Positions 1 to 8,614 of a stretch of DNA of 64,000 nt are shown here, one piece after another. The notes below the pieces were generated by a model. The model had not been told where the DNA came from and did no database searches. It saw only the letters and a list, made by a program, of their open reading frames with translations. Position 1 is the stretch's first letter; each line of letters opens with the position of its first letter. This DNA comes from an uncultured Litoreibacter sp. (GTDB taxonomy: Bacteria; Pseudomonadota; Alphaproteobacteria; Rhodobacterales; Rhodobacteraceae): the NCBI GenBank assembly GCA_947494435.1, contig CANLUY010000002.1, positions 682,001 to 746,000 of the forward strand, in the 5' to 3' direction. The position numbers and the translations under genes are program-made.

Positions 1-863
1 CCTGTGGGGCTGATTGCGACTTGCGGTATGCGTTTCGCAATTATGGTCGGAATGTGACTAACTTCTGTCATTGGTGCTCAAGCATCAACAACTTCTCCGG
101 AAACCCACATACTGTTTCTTACTATGGTCCAGAAAGGTGGGGATTTGGGCTGCTACCCTAAGGGAAGCAGAGGGGTCTCAAGACACGATTCGGGCATCAT
201 TGAGCACGGTTCGTAAACAATTGAGCAGGACCTGTGCGTTTGTACACGCGGGAGTGATCGACCGCCTATAAAACATAACGAAAGGTTAATGACGCTGCGC
301 GCGCCAAACTTGCTTGCCTTTATTCGGCAAATTCAGGTCACAGGTTCGCTTTGGATTAACCGCAATGAAACCTTCGCGAATAAAATTTAAATGTTTTGAA
401 TCAATATATTGTACATGCCTTAGAGTTAGCTTTTTGAGCTTGGAGTTTTTGTTTCATTGGGTCGCAGATGGCGTACTTGACCCAGTGTTTCACCGTTCCT
501 GCTCCCTCCGATGGTACGGAATACCCAACCATTCTTGGCAATCATGGCAAGAATGGGTCATTTTTTGCTTTTGCGATCCCGGTTCGTTGGCTACTTCTTG
601 CTTACACCCTTCTGGGGGGTGAAGACATAGGCCACGGGGGCGGCCGCACTGAGATGCATCTCTGCCAGATGCGGAATTGGATTTGTGCGACTGTTCGTGT
701 GTGTTTGGGTGTTCCAAGACCGCAACTGCTACGAAGTGTCGATATCCACCGGGCCTTCCGGATTTCCTCATAACGGCTGAACGCAACACGGTGCGACCGC
801 TTAAAGGCTGCGTCTTCGTCCAACTCGGGGTCGAGACCGTAAGACTGCCTTTAGGGACCACAT
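1..863. other. gene-poor region, no gene recognised
   Basis: No open frame here has a recognisable product, a good ribosome binding site or the codon use of the neighbouring genes. The short open frames that exist overlap in several frames on both strands and look random. The DNA is visibly more AT-rich than the genes to the right, especially around 360-460. I see no tRNA, IS end or clear terminator. It may be an old intergenic or acquired stretch, or may hold the far-upstream control region of the RTX gene. Confidence 0.5.
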
Positions 864-1007
864 ATGATGCCTTTTGCATTTGAACTGCTTTTGACGGCCG
901 CTTTGAGCGGCTCTTTCGCGTTGGTCTACGTCTCACCCGTGAGCGCATTTATCAGTAACGAACTTTCTGGGTCGGGCGCGCGTCGACCTGATGCAGAAAG
1001 ATCTTGA
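864..1007 (+). CDS. possible 47-aa small membrane or secreted peptide
   Basis: This open frame starts ATG-ATG, with AGGGA about six bases upstream. The first half is hydrophobic (F-E-L-L-L-T-A-A-L then S-F-A-L-V-Y-V), like a signal or membrane segment, and the tail is polar (S-G-S-G-A-R-R-P-D). Its stop overlaps the GAGGAG ribosome binding site of the RTX gene, so it could be translationally coupled to it. A perfect inverted repeat, GCCGCT-ttg-AGCGGC, lies inside at 897-911. I know no family for it. It may be chance; evidence is limited to the ribosome binding site, hydrophobicity and position. Confidence 0.3.
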   Translation: MMPFAFELLLTAALSGSFALVYVSPVSAFISNELSGSGARRPDAERS

Positions 1008-1017
1008 GGAGACGACC

Positions 1018-4000
1018 ATGCCTAATATCTTGCTTGATTTCGAAGACTTGCATGCAGGCGACGTTGTAAACGGCCAGTATAGCACGGACGGTGTGACCAT
1101 TACGTCGATCAATTCCAATGGAAGTATCGACCATCATAATCCGCCAATGGTGTTTGACACAGCCAATCCAACCGGCGGTGACCATGATCTGGCCACCAAC
1201 AACTTGGGCAACGTTCTGATCTTTTCCGAAGACGGATATGACGGCTCTGACCCTGATGACAACGCGTCTGGCGGGATCTTTAACTTCGACTTTGACGAGC
1301 CGACCGAAGTTCTGAACTTCCGCGTTCTTGATGTCGAAGAAGCAGGTCAGGTCCGCCTATATGACGAACACGACAACCTGATCAAAACCATCCACATCTC
1401 GCCAACTGGCAATAACGGTCAGGCGACAGTGCATATCAACACCGATGATGTGGCACGCATGGAAGTGCAACTGAACGGCTCCGGTGCGATTGATGGCGTT
1501 TGCTTCTGCACACCAGAGCCAGAAGATGATTTGGACGGTATCGTTGAGGGCACCAATGCAGGCGAGTTGATTGACGCGGCGTATGACGGTGATCCTGATG
1601 GCGACATGGTTGATGCCAATGACGCTGTTGCTGGCATTGGCTCTGGTGACGAAGACATCATTGATGCCTTTGGCGGTGATGACACGATCCTTGCTGGCGA
1701 TGACGACGATCAGGTCTTTGCGGGATCCGGCGATGACTATGTCGAGGGTGGCGCGGGCAACGATGTCATTTATGGCGACAGCAATTACAGTGGACCGGGC
1801 GAGGGCGTTTCTGTTCGCGAAAGCCTGAACTGGTCGCAACAAGGTGTTGGCAACGGCCATGACCTGAACGGGTTCACGCAGAATACCGGCAGTGTTGATG
1901 TGACCTTCTCGGTTGCCTCAGAGCAAAACGGTGCCGAAACCGAGTTTGAGAGCGATGATCAGCAAATCGGCGGGATTGAGTCCGGTGATGAGGCGATCAA
2001 CGACAACAGCTCCCTCTATTCCGTTACAAACAGCGATCATGGGCGTGCGAAATACAATGTCACGTTCTCAGACGCTGTTGAGAACGTCTCTTTCCGCGTC
2101 AATGATGTGGATGGCGATGGTTTCGTCCGCGTGCGTGCGTTCGATGCCAACGGAAACCAGATCCCCGTCACGCTTGCGGGTGGCAGTCATGTGACCGTCA
2201 ACAGCGGCAACGGTACAATTTCGTCCAATGGCGGCTATGCGCCTGATACAAGCTCGGCCTATTCCACGCTCGTGTCCATCGACGGCCCTGTTGCGCGGAT
2301 TGAGATTTTCCACGATCAGCGTGGTCCGGACAATTCCGGGATCAATGTCACGGATATCTTTTTTGACGCACCGATTGTTGATGACGGCGAAGATGGCAAT
2401 GACCACCTCGAAGGTGGGGCCGGTGATGATACGATCTTTGGCGAGGGCGGTGATGACCGTCTGGAAGGTCAGGCTGGCAATGACACGCTGGACGGCGGGG
2501 ACGGTAACGACATCATCCTTGGCGGGTCCGGCAATGACACGGCCGAAGGCGGTGCGGGTGATGACGAGATCTGGATGGGCAGCGGCAATGACGTCGTCAA
2601 TGCAGGCGACGGCAATGACTGGGTGCACGGCCAAGACGGCAAGGATGTTCTGAACGGCGAAGACGGCGACGACATGCTCTTTGGTGAGGATGGCGACGAT
2701 ACGCTGACGGGCGGTTCCGGTGCTGATATGATCAAAGGCGGTGATGACCGCGACCTGATCATCGGCGGCAATGACGGTGACGTTGTTGATGGTGGTGCGG
2801 GTGGTCATGACTATGACCGTCTCGACCTGAGCGGCGAAGGTCCGTTCCGCGTTGTGAATGAAACAGTTGATCCAGATGGGAATTCCACGTCGGGAACCGT
2901 TGAGTTCCTGGACGGTGACGGGAACGTCACAGGCTCCCTGCAATTTGCTGAGATCGAGAAGATCATCGGCGACCGCGTCAACCAAGGCCCCACAGCCAAT
3001 GACGACAGCGCCAGCACGGATGAAGACGAAAGCGTTGTCATCGACGTTCTGGGCAATGACACGGATCCGGAGAATGATGATCTGACCGTTATCGGAGCAA
3101 CGTCGCCGGATGGGGACGTGGTGATCAATTCTGACGGCACGCTGACCTTTACACCTGCGCCTGATTTCAATGGCGACACAACGATTACCTATGAGATCGA
3201 GGATGAGGCCGGCAATACATCGACGGGCACTGTCAATGTTTCCGTCGCGGCTGTAAATGACGACCCCGTTGCAGTTGATGATACAGCGACAACCGATGAG
3301 GACACGGCTGTCACCATCGACCTGATCGGCAACGATACCGACGTAGACGGTGATCCTTTGACATTGGGTTCCGTGTCAGTCCCGGCGGATCAAGGAACGG
3401 TCGTCGATAATGGCGACGGCACGGTGACCTTCACGCCTGCACCGAATTTCAACGGTGAGGCGACGATCACTTACACGGTCGAAGACGGCCAAGGTGGTGA
3501 GGACGAAGGGCAGGCGATTGTCACAGTTGCATCTGTCAATGACGGTCCAGATGCCGTGGATGACAGTGACACGACCGATGAGGACACACCGATCACGGTT
3601 GATTTGCTGGCCAACGACACCGACGACGATGGCGATACTTTGACGGTAACGTCTGCAACGGTGCCAGCCGATCAAGGCACGCTAGTCGACAATGGCGACG
3701 GCACAGTCACGTTCACACCTGCGCCGAACTTCAATGGCACAGCCACGATCAGCTACGAGATCTCCGACGGTAATGGCGGGACCGATACCGCTGAGCATGT
3801 GATCGAAGTTACTCCGGTCAATGACGCGCCGGATGCGGTAAATGACGTTGATACAACTGACGAAGATACGCCGATCACTTTGGACGTCTTGGCGAACGAT
3901 ACGGATGTTGATGGCGACACCCTGACAGTCACAGGGGCGACTGTTCCTGCAGAGCAGGGCTCAGTAGAGATTATCGACAACAAGGTCGTGTTCACACCGG

Positions 4001-7000
4001 CTGAGAACTTTAACGGTCTCGCCACGATCAGCTACTCCATCGAAGACGGTAATGGCGGCACAGATACGGCGATTCATGAGGTCGATGTCCTGCCTGTCAA
4101 TGACGCGCCTGTCGCGGTGGATGATATTGCGGCCACGCAAGAAGACACTGCCGTTGTGATCGACCTGATCGCGAATGACACAGATGTGGATGGCGATGAT
4201 CTGACCATCGGCACTGTTTCGGTGCCACCAGAGCAGGGCACGGTTGTCGATAATGGCGACGGCACAGTGACCTTCACACCGGCACCGGATTACACCGGGC
4301 CTGCGACCATCGAATACACGGTTGTCGACGGCAATGGCGGCGAAGACATGGGCGGCGCGATCGTTAATGTCTTTATCGAAGGCGTCAATGATGGCCCCGA
4401 CGCTGTGGATGATGCGGTCACCACGGATGAAGACACGCCAGTCACGATTGATGCATTGGCCAATGACACGGATACGGAAGGTGACGATCTGACGATCACC
4501 GGTGCCTCTGTGCCGGCGGATCAAGGCAGCGTTGAGGTTGTCGACAATGAGCTGGTCTTCACACCGGCCCCCGACTTCAATGGCGAAGCCACGATCACCT
4601 ATGCGATCACCGACGGCAACGGCGGCACGGACACAGCCGAAGTGACTGTGACAGTCACTCCGGTCAATGACGATCCGGTTGCGGTTGATGATATTGAAAC
4701 GACTGACGAAGATGAGCCGATCACAATTGATCTGATCGAGAATGACACGGATGTGGACGGCGATCCGCTGACCATCGGCTCGGTTTCTGTTCCTGCAGAT
4801 CAAGGCACGGTTGTCGACAATGGCGATGGCACAGTGACCTTCACCCCGGCACCAAACTTCAACGGTCCTGCGACAATCACTTATACAGTTGTTGACGGTC
4901 AGGGCGGTGAAGATGAGGGCGAGGCAGTTGTTTCTGTCGGGGCGGTCAATGACGGACCTGTTGCCAATGATGACAGCGACACGACCGACGAGGATACACC
5001 GATCACGGTTGATCTGATCGCCAATGATACCGACGATGATGGCGATGCTCTAAGCGTGATCAACGCAACCGTTCCAGCCGATCAAGGTAGTTTGGTTGAT
5101 AACGGTGACGGCACTGTCACCTTCACACCAGCGCCGAACTTCAACGGCACAGCGACGATCAGCTACGAGATCTCAGACGGCAATGGCGGTACCGACATCG
5201 CGGAGCATGTGATTGAAGTTACGCCTGTGAATGACGATCCTGTTGCGGTTGACGATGCAGCAACGACGGATGAGGAAGAGCCCGTTACAATCGATCTGAT
5301 CGGCAACGATACTGATGTGGATGGTGATCCGCTGACAATCGGGTCTGTCTCTGTCCCACCGGAGCAAGGCACGGTCGTCGACAATGGCGACGGTACAGTG
5401 ACCTTCACACCTGCACCTGATTTCAACGGTGAGGCGACGATCACTTACACGGTCGAAGACGGCCAAGGTGGTGAAGACGAAGGTCAAGCGATTGTCACAG
5501 TGGTGTCTGTCAATGACGGTCCAGATGCTGTTGATGACAGCGACACGACCGATGAAGACACGCCCATCACTGTTGATCTGTTGGCCAATGATACTGATCC
5601 GGAAGGCGATGCGCTGACGGTGACGAATGCGACGGTTCCGGCTGATCAAGGCACGCTTGTTGATAATGGCGACGGGACGGTGACATTTACACCAGCGCCG
5701 AACTTCAATGGCACAGCCACGATCAGCTACGAAATCTCGGATGGGAATGGCGGGACTGATACTGCGGTTCACACGATCACTGTAACTCCGGTCAACGACG
5801 ATCCTGTGGCTGTCGATGACGCCGTGACAGTTGATGAGGACGAGAGCGTTGTGATCTCGCCGCTCGACAATGACACGGATGTGGATGGTGACACAGTTAC
5901 GATCCAAAGCATCGACACGCAGCCTGAGAATGGCACGCTGACCGACAATGGCGACGGCACATATACCTATGAGCCTGATCCAGGTTACAACGGACCGGAC
6001 AGCTTCACATACACCGTCACCGACGGTCAGGGCGGTACGGATACGGCGACAGTCAATATCACGGTTAACCCGGTCAATGATGGCCCGGATGCGGTGGATG
6101 ACAGCGATGTCACCACAATCCTGTCACCGGTTGTTGTCGATGTGATTGGCAATGATACCGATCCTGAAAACGATGCGCTGAGCGTTATCGGCTTCACCCA
6201 ACCTGCTGAGGGCGGCACGGTCACTGACAATGGTGACGGCACACTGACGTTCACGCCGGATGGCACAGTCGATGGGGAGATCACATTCGACTACACGATC
6301 TCCGACGGCAATGGCGGCGAAGACACCGCGACTGTCACGATCCTGATCCGTGACGGTATTGTTGAAGGCACGGCTGGCAATGATCTGATCGACGCGGACT
6401 ACTTGCGTGATCCTGAAGGCGACGTGATCGACGGCAATGATGAATTCCTGCCGGGTGAAGGCCCGAATGATGACATCGTGCTGGCGGGTGACGGCGACGA
6501 CACCGTGATTGCGGGCCTTGGCGATGACGAAGTCTTCGGCGGCGAAGGTGACGACGACCTGCGCGGCAATCAGGGCGATGACGTTCTGCTTGGCGAAGGC
6601 GGCGATGATACGCTGAACGGCGGTCAGGGCGATGATGTCATTGATGGTGGTGATGGCGACGACACAGCTCAAGGCGGTGACGGCGACGACACACTCCTTG
6701 GCGGTGCGGGCGATGATGACCTGCAAGGTAATGATGGCGACGACACGATTGACGGTGGCGAGGGCGACGACATCCTTTGGGGTGGCGCAGGCGACGACAC
6801 GATCATCGGTGGCCTAGGTGACGACAATGTCATGGGCGGCTCCGGCGATGATGAGGTCGATCTGGGGGATGGCGATGATAGCGCGCAAACCGGTTCCGGC
6901 GATGACACTGTCCTTGGTGGCGACGGCAATGACACGATCGAGACAAATGACGGCAATGATACGGTCGAAGGCGGTGACGGCGATGATGTGATCAACACGT

Positions 7001-8364
7001 CCGGCCATGCTCCGCTGCCAGATCTGGGCTATCCGGGATTGTTCCCGTCTGATCCAAACCCGAATGACGATATCGACTTTGTTGATGGCGGTGCGGGCGA
7101 CGACACGATCACCACGGGCGACGACGCTGATACGATCCTTGGTGGCGACGGCAATGACACGATTGATGGCGGGTTAGACGCCGACACAATCGATGGCGGT
7201 GACGGCGATGACCGGATCGTGGGTGGCGAAGGCTCTGATATCATCGATGGTGGTGATGGCGATGATACGATCTACGCCGGTATCGATCCTGATCTGGGCT
7301 TGCCCGATAACCTCGATATCCCTGACGAAGATGATCTTGTGCCGAACAACGGCATGGATGTGGTCAATGGCGGAGACGGCAATGACACGATCTTCGGTGC
7401 GGATGACGACGATGTCCTGAACGGTGACGCGGGCGATGACTTTATCGACGGTGGTATTGACGATGACACCATTGATGGTGGCACCGGCAACGATACGATC
7501 ATCGGTGGCGAAGGTGCTGACGTTCAGTCCGGTGGCGATGATCGCGATACGTTCATTGTGGACAACGCTGAAGACGGCATCGGTGATGTGATTGATGGCG
7601 GCACCGGTGGTGACGACGTCGATACGCTTGACCTGACCGGGTCTGGCCCCCTGCGCATCATCAACGAGACGGTTGATGCGGATGGCGACTCCACCTCCGG
7701 TACTGTTGAATTCCTCGACGGTGTGGGTGGCAATGTCATCGGGACGCTCGACTTCTCCGAGATCGAGAATATCGTGCCGTGCTTCACGCCAGGTACCTCG
7801 ATTGCCACGCCACGTGGCGAAATGCTGGTCGAAGAGCTGCAAGTCGGCGACAAGATCATCACACGTGACAATGGTATTCAGGAAATCCGCTGGATCGGCG
7901 CCAAGCGCATGGATGGCCGCGAGTTGCAAAACAACCCGCATCTGCAGCCTGTGCTGATCCAGAAAGGGTCACTGGGCAATGGTCTGCCAGAGCGTGATAT
8001 GCTGGTCAGCCCGAACCACCGGATGCTCGTAAACAACGACCGCGTGTCGCTGTATTTCGAGGAGAACGAGGTTCTGGTTTCTGCCAAGCACTTGGTCAAC
8101 CCGACCGAGGGCGTGCAGTCGATCAACTCCATGGGGACGACCTACATTCACTTCATGTTCGACAACCACGAGGTTGTGCTGTCGAACGGTGCGTGGACGG
8201 AAAGCTTCCAGCCGGGTGACTACTCGCTGAAGGGCATCGGCAATGCACAGCGGAACGAAATCTTTGAATTGTTTCCAGAGCTACAGGGTCAGAAAGGTCG
8301 CGAGGCCTATGCCTCCGCTCGCCTGACGCTGAAGAAGCACGAAGCACGTATGTTGTTTAAGTAA
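1018..8364 (+). CDS. giant RTX / cadherin-like repeat protein with C-terminal Hint domain
   Basis: A 2448-aa acidic protein, probably exported by a type I system, since there is no N-terminal signal peptide. The start at 1018 is chosen for GAGGAG eight bases upstream; an in-frame ATG at 991 lacks a site. Order: an unrecognised N-terminal domain (about 1-170); RTX GGxGxD calcium repeats (about 210-255 and 460-590); a short module (about 600-651); twelve tandem cadherin-like repeats of about 93 aa (about 659-1780), each opening A-V-D-D-x-x-x-T-D-E-D and holding N-D-T-D-x-x-G-D; a long second RTX array (about 1815-2180); the module again (2201-2254); and a Hint domain starting at Cys2255 (P-C-F-T-P-G-T-S) with an S-P-N-H-R block. 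Hint_2 domains of this kind are known in Rhodobacteraceae RTX proteins and are presumed autoprocessing. A surface adhesin or exoprotein role is inferred. No type I exporter gene is in the window. Confidence 0.9.
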   Translation: MPNILLDFEDLHAGDVVNGQYSTDGVTITSINSNGSIDHHNPPMVFDTANPTGGDHDLATNNLGNVLIFSEDGYDGSDPDDNASGGIFNFDFDEPTEVLNFRVLDVEEAGQVRLYDEHDNLIKTIHISPTGNNGQATVHINTDDVARMEVQLNGSGAIDGVCFCTPEPEDDLDGIVEGTNAGELIDAAYDGDPDGDMVDANDAVAGIGSGDEDIIDAFGGDDTILAGDDDDQVFAGSGDDYVEGGAGNDVIYGDSNYSGPGEGVSVRESLNWSQQGVGNGHDLNGFTQNTGSVDVTFSVASEQNGAETEFESDDQQIGGIESGDEAINDNSSLYSVTNSDHGRAKYNVTFSDAVENVSFRVNDVDGDGFVRVRAFDANGNQIPVTLAGGSHVTVNSGNGTISSNGGYAPDTSSAYSTLVSIDGPVARIEIFHDQRGPDNSGINVTDIFFDAPIVDDGEDGNDHLEGGAGDDTIFGEGGDDRLEGQAGNDTLDGGDGNDIILGGSGNDTAEGGAGDDEIWMGSGNDVVNAGDGNDWVHGQDGKDVLNGEDGDDMLFGEDGDDTLTGGSGADMIKGGDDRDLIIGGNDGDVVDGGAGGHDYDRLDLSGEGPFRVVNETVDPDGNSTSGTVEFLDGDGNVTGSLQFAEIEKIIGDRVNQGPTANDDSASTDEDESVVIDVLGNDTDPENDDLTVIGATSPDGDVVINSDGTLTFTPAPDFNGDTTITYEIEDEAGNTSTGTVNVSVAAVNDDPVAVDDTATTDEDTAVTIDLIGNDTDVDGDPLTLGSVSVPADQGTVVDNGDGTVTFTPAPNFNGEATITYTVEDGQGGEDEGQAIVTVASVNDGPDAVDDSDTTDEDTPITVDLLANDTDDDGDTLTVTSATVPADQGTLVDNGDGTVTFTPAPNFNGTATISYEISDGNGGTDTAEHVIEVTPVNDAPDAVNDVDTTDEDTPITLDVLANDTDVDGDTLTVTGATVPAEQGSVEIIDNKVVFTPAENFNGLATISYSIEDGNGGTDTAIHEVDVLPVNDAPVAVDDIAATQEDTAVVIDLIANDTDVDGDDLTIGTVSVPPEQGTVVDNGDGTVTFTPAPDYTGPATIEYTVVDGNGGEDMGGAIVNVFIEGVNDGPDAVDDAVTTDEDTPVTIDALANDTDTEGDDLTITGASVPADQGSVEVVDNELVFTPAPDFNGEATITYAITDGNGGTDTAEVTVTVTPVNDDPVAVDDIETTDEDEPITIDLIENDTDVDGDPLTIGSVSVPADQGTVVDNGDGTVTFTPAPNFNGPATITYTVVDGQGGEDEGEAVVSVGAVNDGPVANDDSDTTDEDTPITVDLIANDTDDDGDALSVINATVPADQGSLVDNGDGTVTFTPAPNFNGTATISYEISDGNGGTDIAEHVIEVTPVNDDPVAVDDAATTDEEEPVTIDLIGNDTDVDGDPLTIGSVSVPPEQGTVVDNGDGTVTFTPAPDFNGEATITYTVEDGQGGEDEGQAIVTVVSVNDGPDAVDDSDTTDEDTPITVDLLANDTDPEGDALTVTNATVPADQGTLVDNGDGTVTFTPAPNFNGTATISYEISDGNGGTDTAVHTITVTPVNDDPVAVDDAVTVDEDESVVISPLDNDTDVDGDTVTIQSIDTQPENGTLTDNGDGTYTYEPDPGYNGPDSFTYTVTDGQGGTDTATVNITVNPVNDGPDAVDDSDVTTILSPVVVDVIGNDTDPENDALSVIGFTQPAEGGTVTDNGDGTLTFTPDGTVDGEITFDYTISDGNGGEDTATVTILIRDGIVEGTAGNDLIDADYLRDPEGDVIDGNDEFLPGEGPNDDIVLAGDGDDTVIAGLGDDEVFGGEGDDDLRGNQGDDVLLGEGGDDTLNGGQGDDVIDGGDGDDTAQGGDGDDTLLGGAGDDDLQGNDGDDTIDGGEGDDILWGGAGDDTIIGGLGDDNVMGGSGDDEVDLGDGDDSAQTGSGDDTVLGGDGNDTIETNDGNDTVEGGDGDDVINTSGHAPLPDLGYPGLFPSDPNPNDDIDFVDGGAGDDTITTGDDADTILGGDGNDTIDGGLDADTIDGGDGDDRIVGGEGSDIIDGGDGDDTIYAGIDPDLGLPDNLDIPDEDDLVPNNGMDVVNGGDGNDTIFGADDDDVLNGDAGDDFIDGGIDDDTIDGGTGNDTIIGGEGADVQSGGDDRDTFIVDNAEDGIGDVIDGGTGGDDVDTLDLTGSGPLRIINETVDADGDSTSGTVEFLDGVGGNVIGTLDFSEIENIVPCFTPGTSIATPRGEMLVEELQVGDKIITRDNGIQEIRWIGAKRMDGRELQNNPHLQPVLIQKGSLGNGLPERDMLVSPNHRMLVNNDRVSLYFEENEVLVSAKHLVNPTEGVQSINSMGTTYIHFMFDNHEVVLSNGAWTESFQPGDYSLKGIGNAQRNEIFELFPELQGQKGREAYASARLTLKKHEARMLFK
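2992..6350 (+). repeat. 12 tandem cadherin-like repeats of about 280 bp
   Basis: Twelve in-frame repeats, recognisable by V-N-D-x-P-x-A-V-D-D at each boundary and F-T-P-A-P-x-F-N-G in most of them. Repeat pairs are much more alike than single neighbours: repeats 2-3 (from about 3265), 7-8 (from about 4675) and 9-10 (from about 5245) carry the same long strings in the same order. This suggests growth by duplication of a two-repeat unit. Confidence 0.85.
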
Positions 8365-8372
8365 GAGTATGG

Positions 8373-8400
8373 TCTGAGCGGGAAATTCTCTCCGCTCAGA
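8373..8400 (+). terminator. inverted repeat downstream of the large RTX gene
   Basis: TCTGAGCGG and CCGCTCAGA form a perfect 9-bp stem nine bases after the stop codon, with a 10-base loop and no T run. It probably protects the 3' end or works with the terminator that follows. Confidence 0.5.
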
Positions 8401-8413
8401 GGTTAAAGCGTGC

Positions 8414-8444
8414 AAAATGGCCGTCCTTCGGGGCGGTCATTTTT
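8414..8444 (+). terminator. rho-independent terminator with TTCG loop
   Basis: AAAATGGCCGTCC pairs with GGGCGGTCATTTT across a TTCG tetraloop: 13 pairs, two of them G-T wobble, ending in a T tract. It lies 50 bases after the stop of the large RTX gene and separates it from the second RTX gene. Confidence 0.85.
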
Positions 8445-8614
8445 GCGTTTGCGTAGGCGGAAACACTCTGTTTCCAACTTGGAATATGCAAGAGCGGCGC
8501 AACACGTCATAGATTGCAGTATCAGTGGGGAATTAAAGGTGCATTGGCACCTTTGCCGCTGTGGTCTGGCCATGGCATGTGAAGATGAATGAGTGAGCGA
8601 CGGACCCGATCCTT

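Noticed and set aside
991-1017. Upstream in-frame ATG for the giant RTX gene
   Set aside because: It would place the GAGGAG ribosome binding site inside the coding sequence; the ATG at 1018 is eight bases from that site and fits better.
2992-6350. Direct repeats resembling a tandem or CRISPR-like array
   Set aside because: The period is about 280 bases, the repeats are in frame and coding, and no short identical repeat with unique spacers is present. No CRISPR array is seen in the window.
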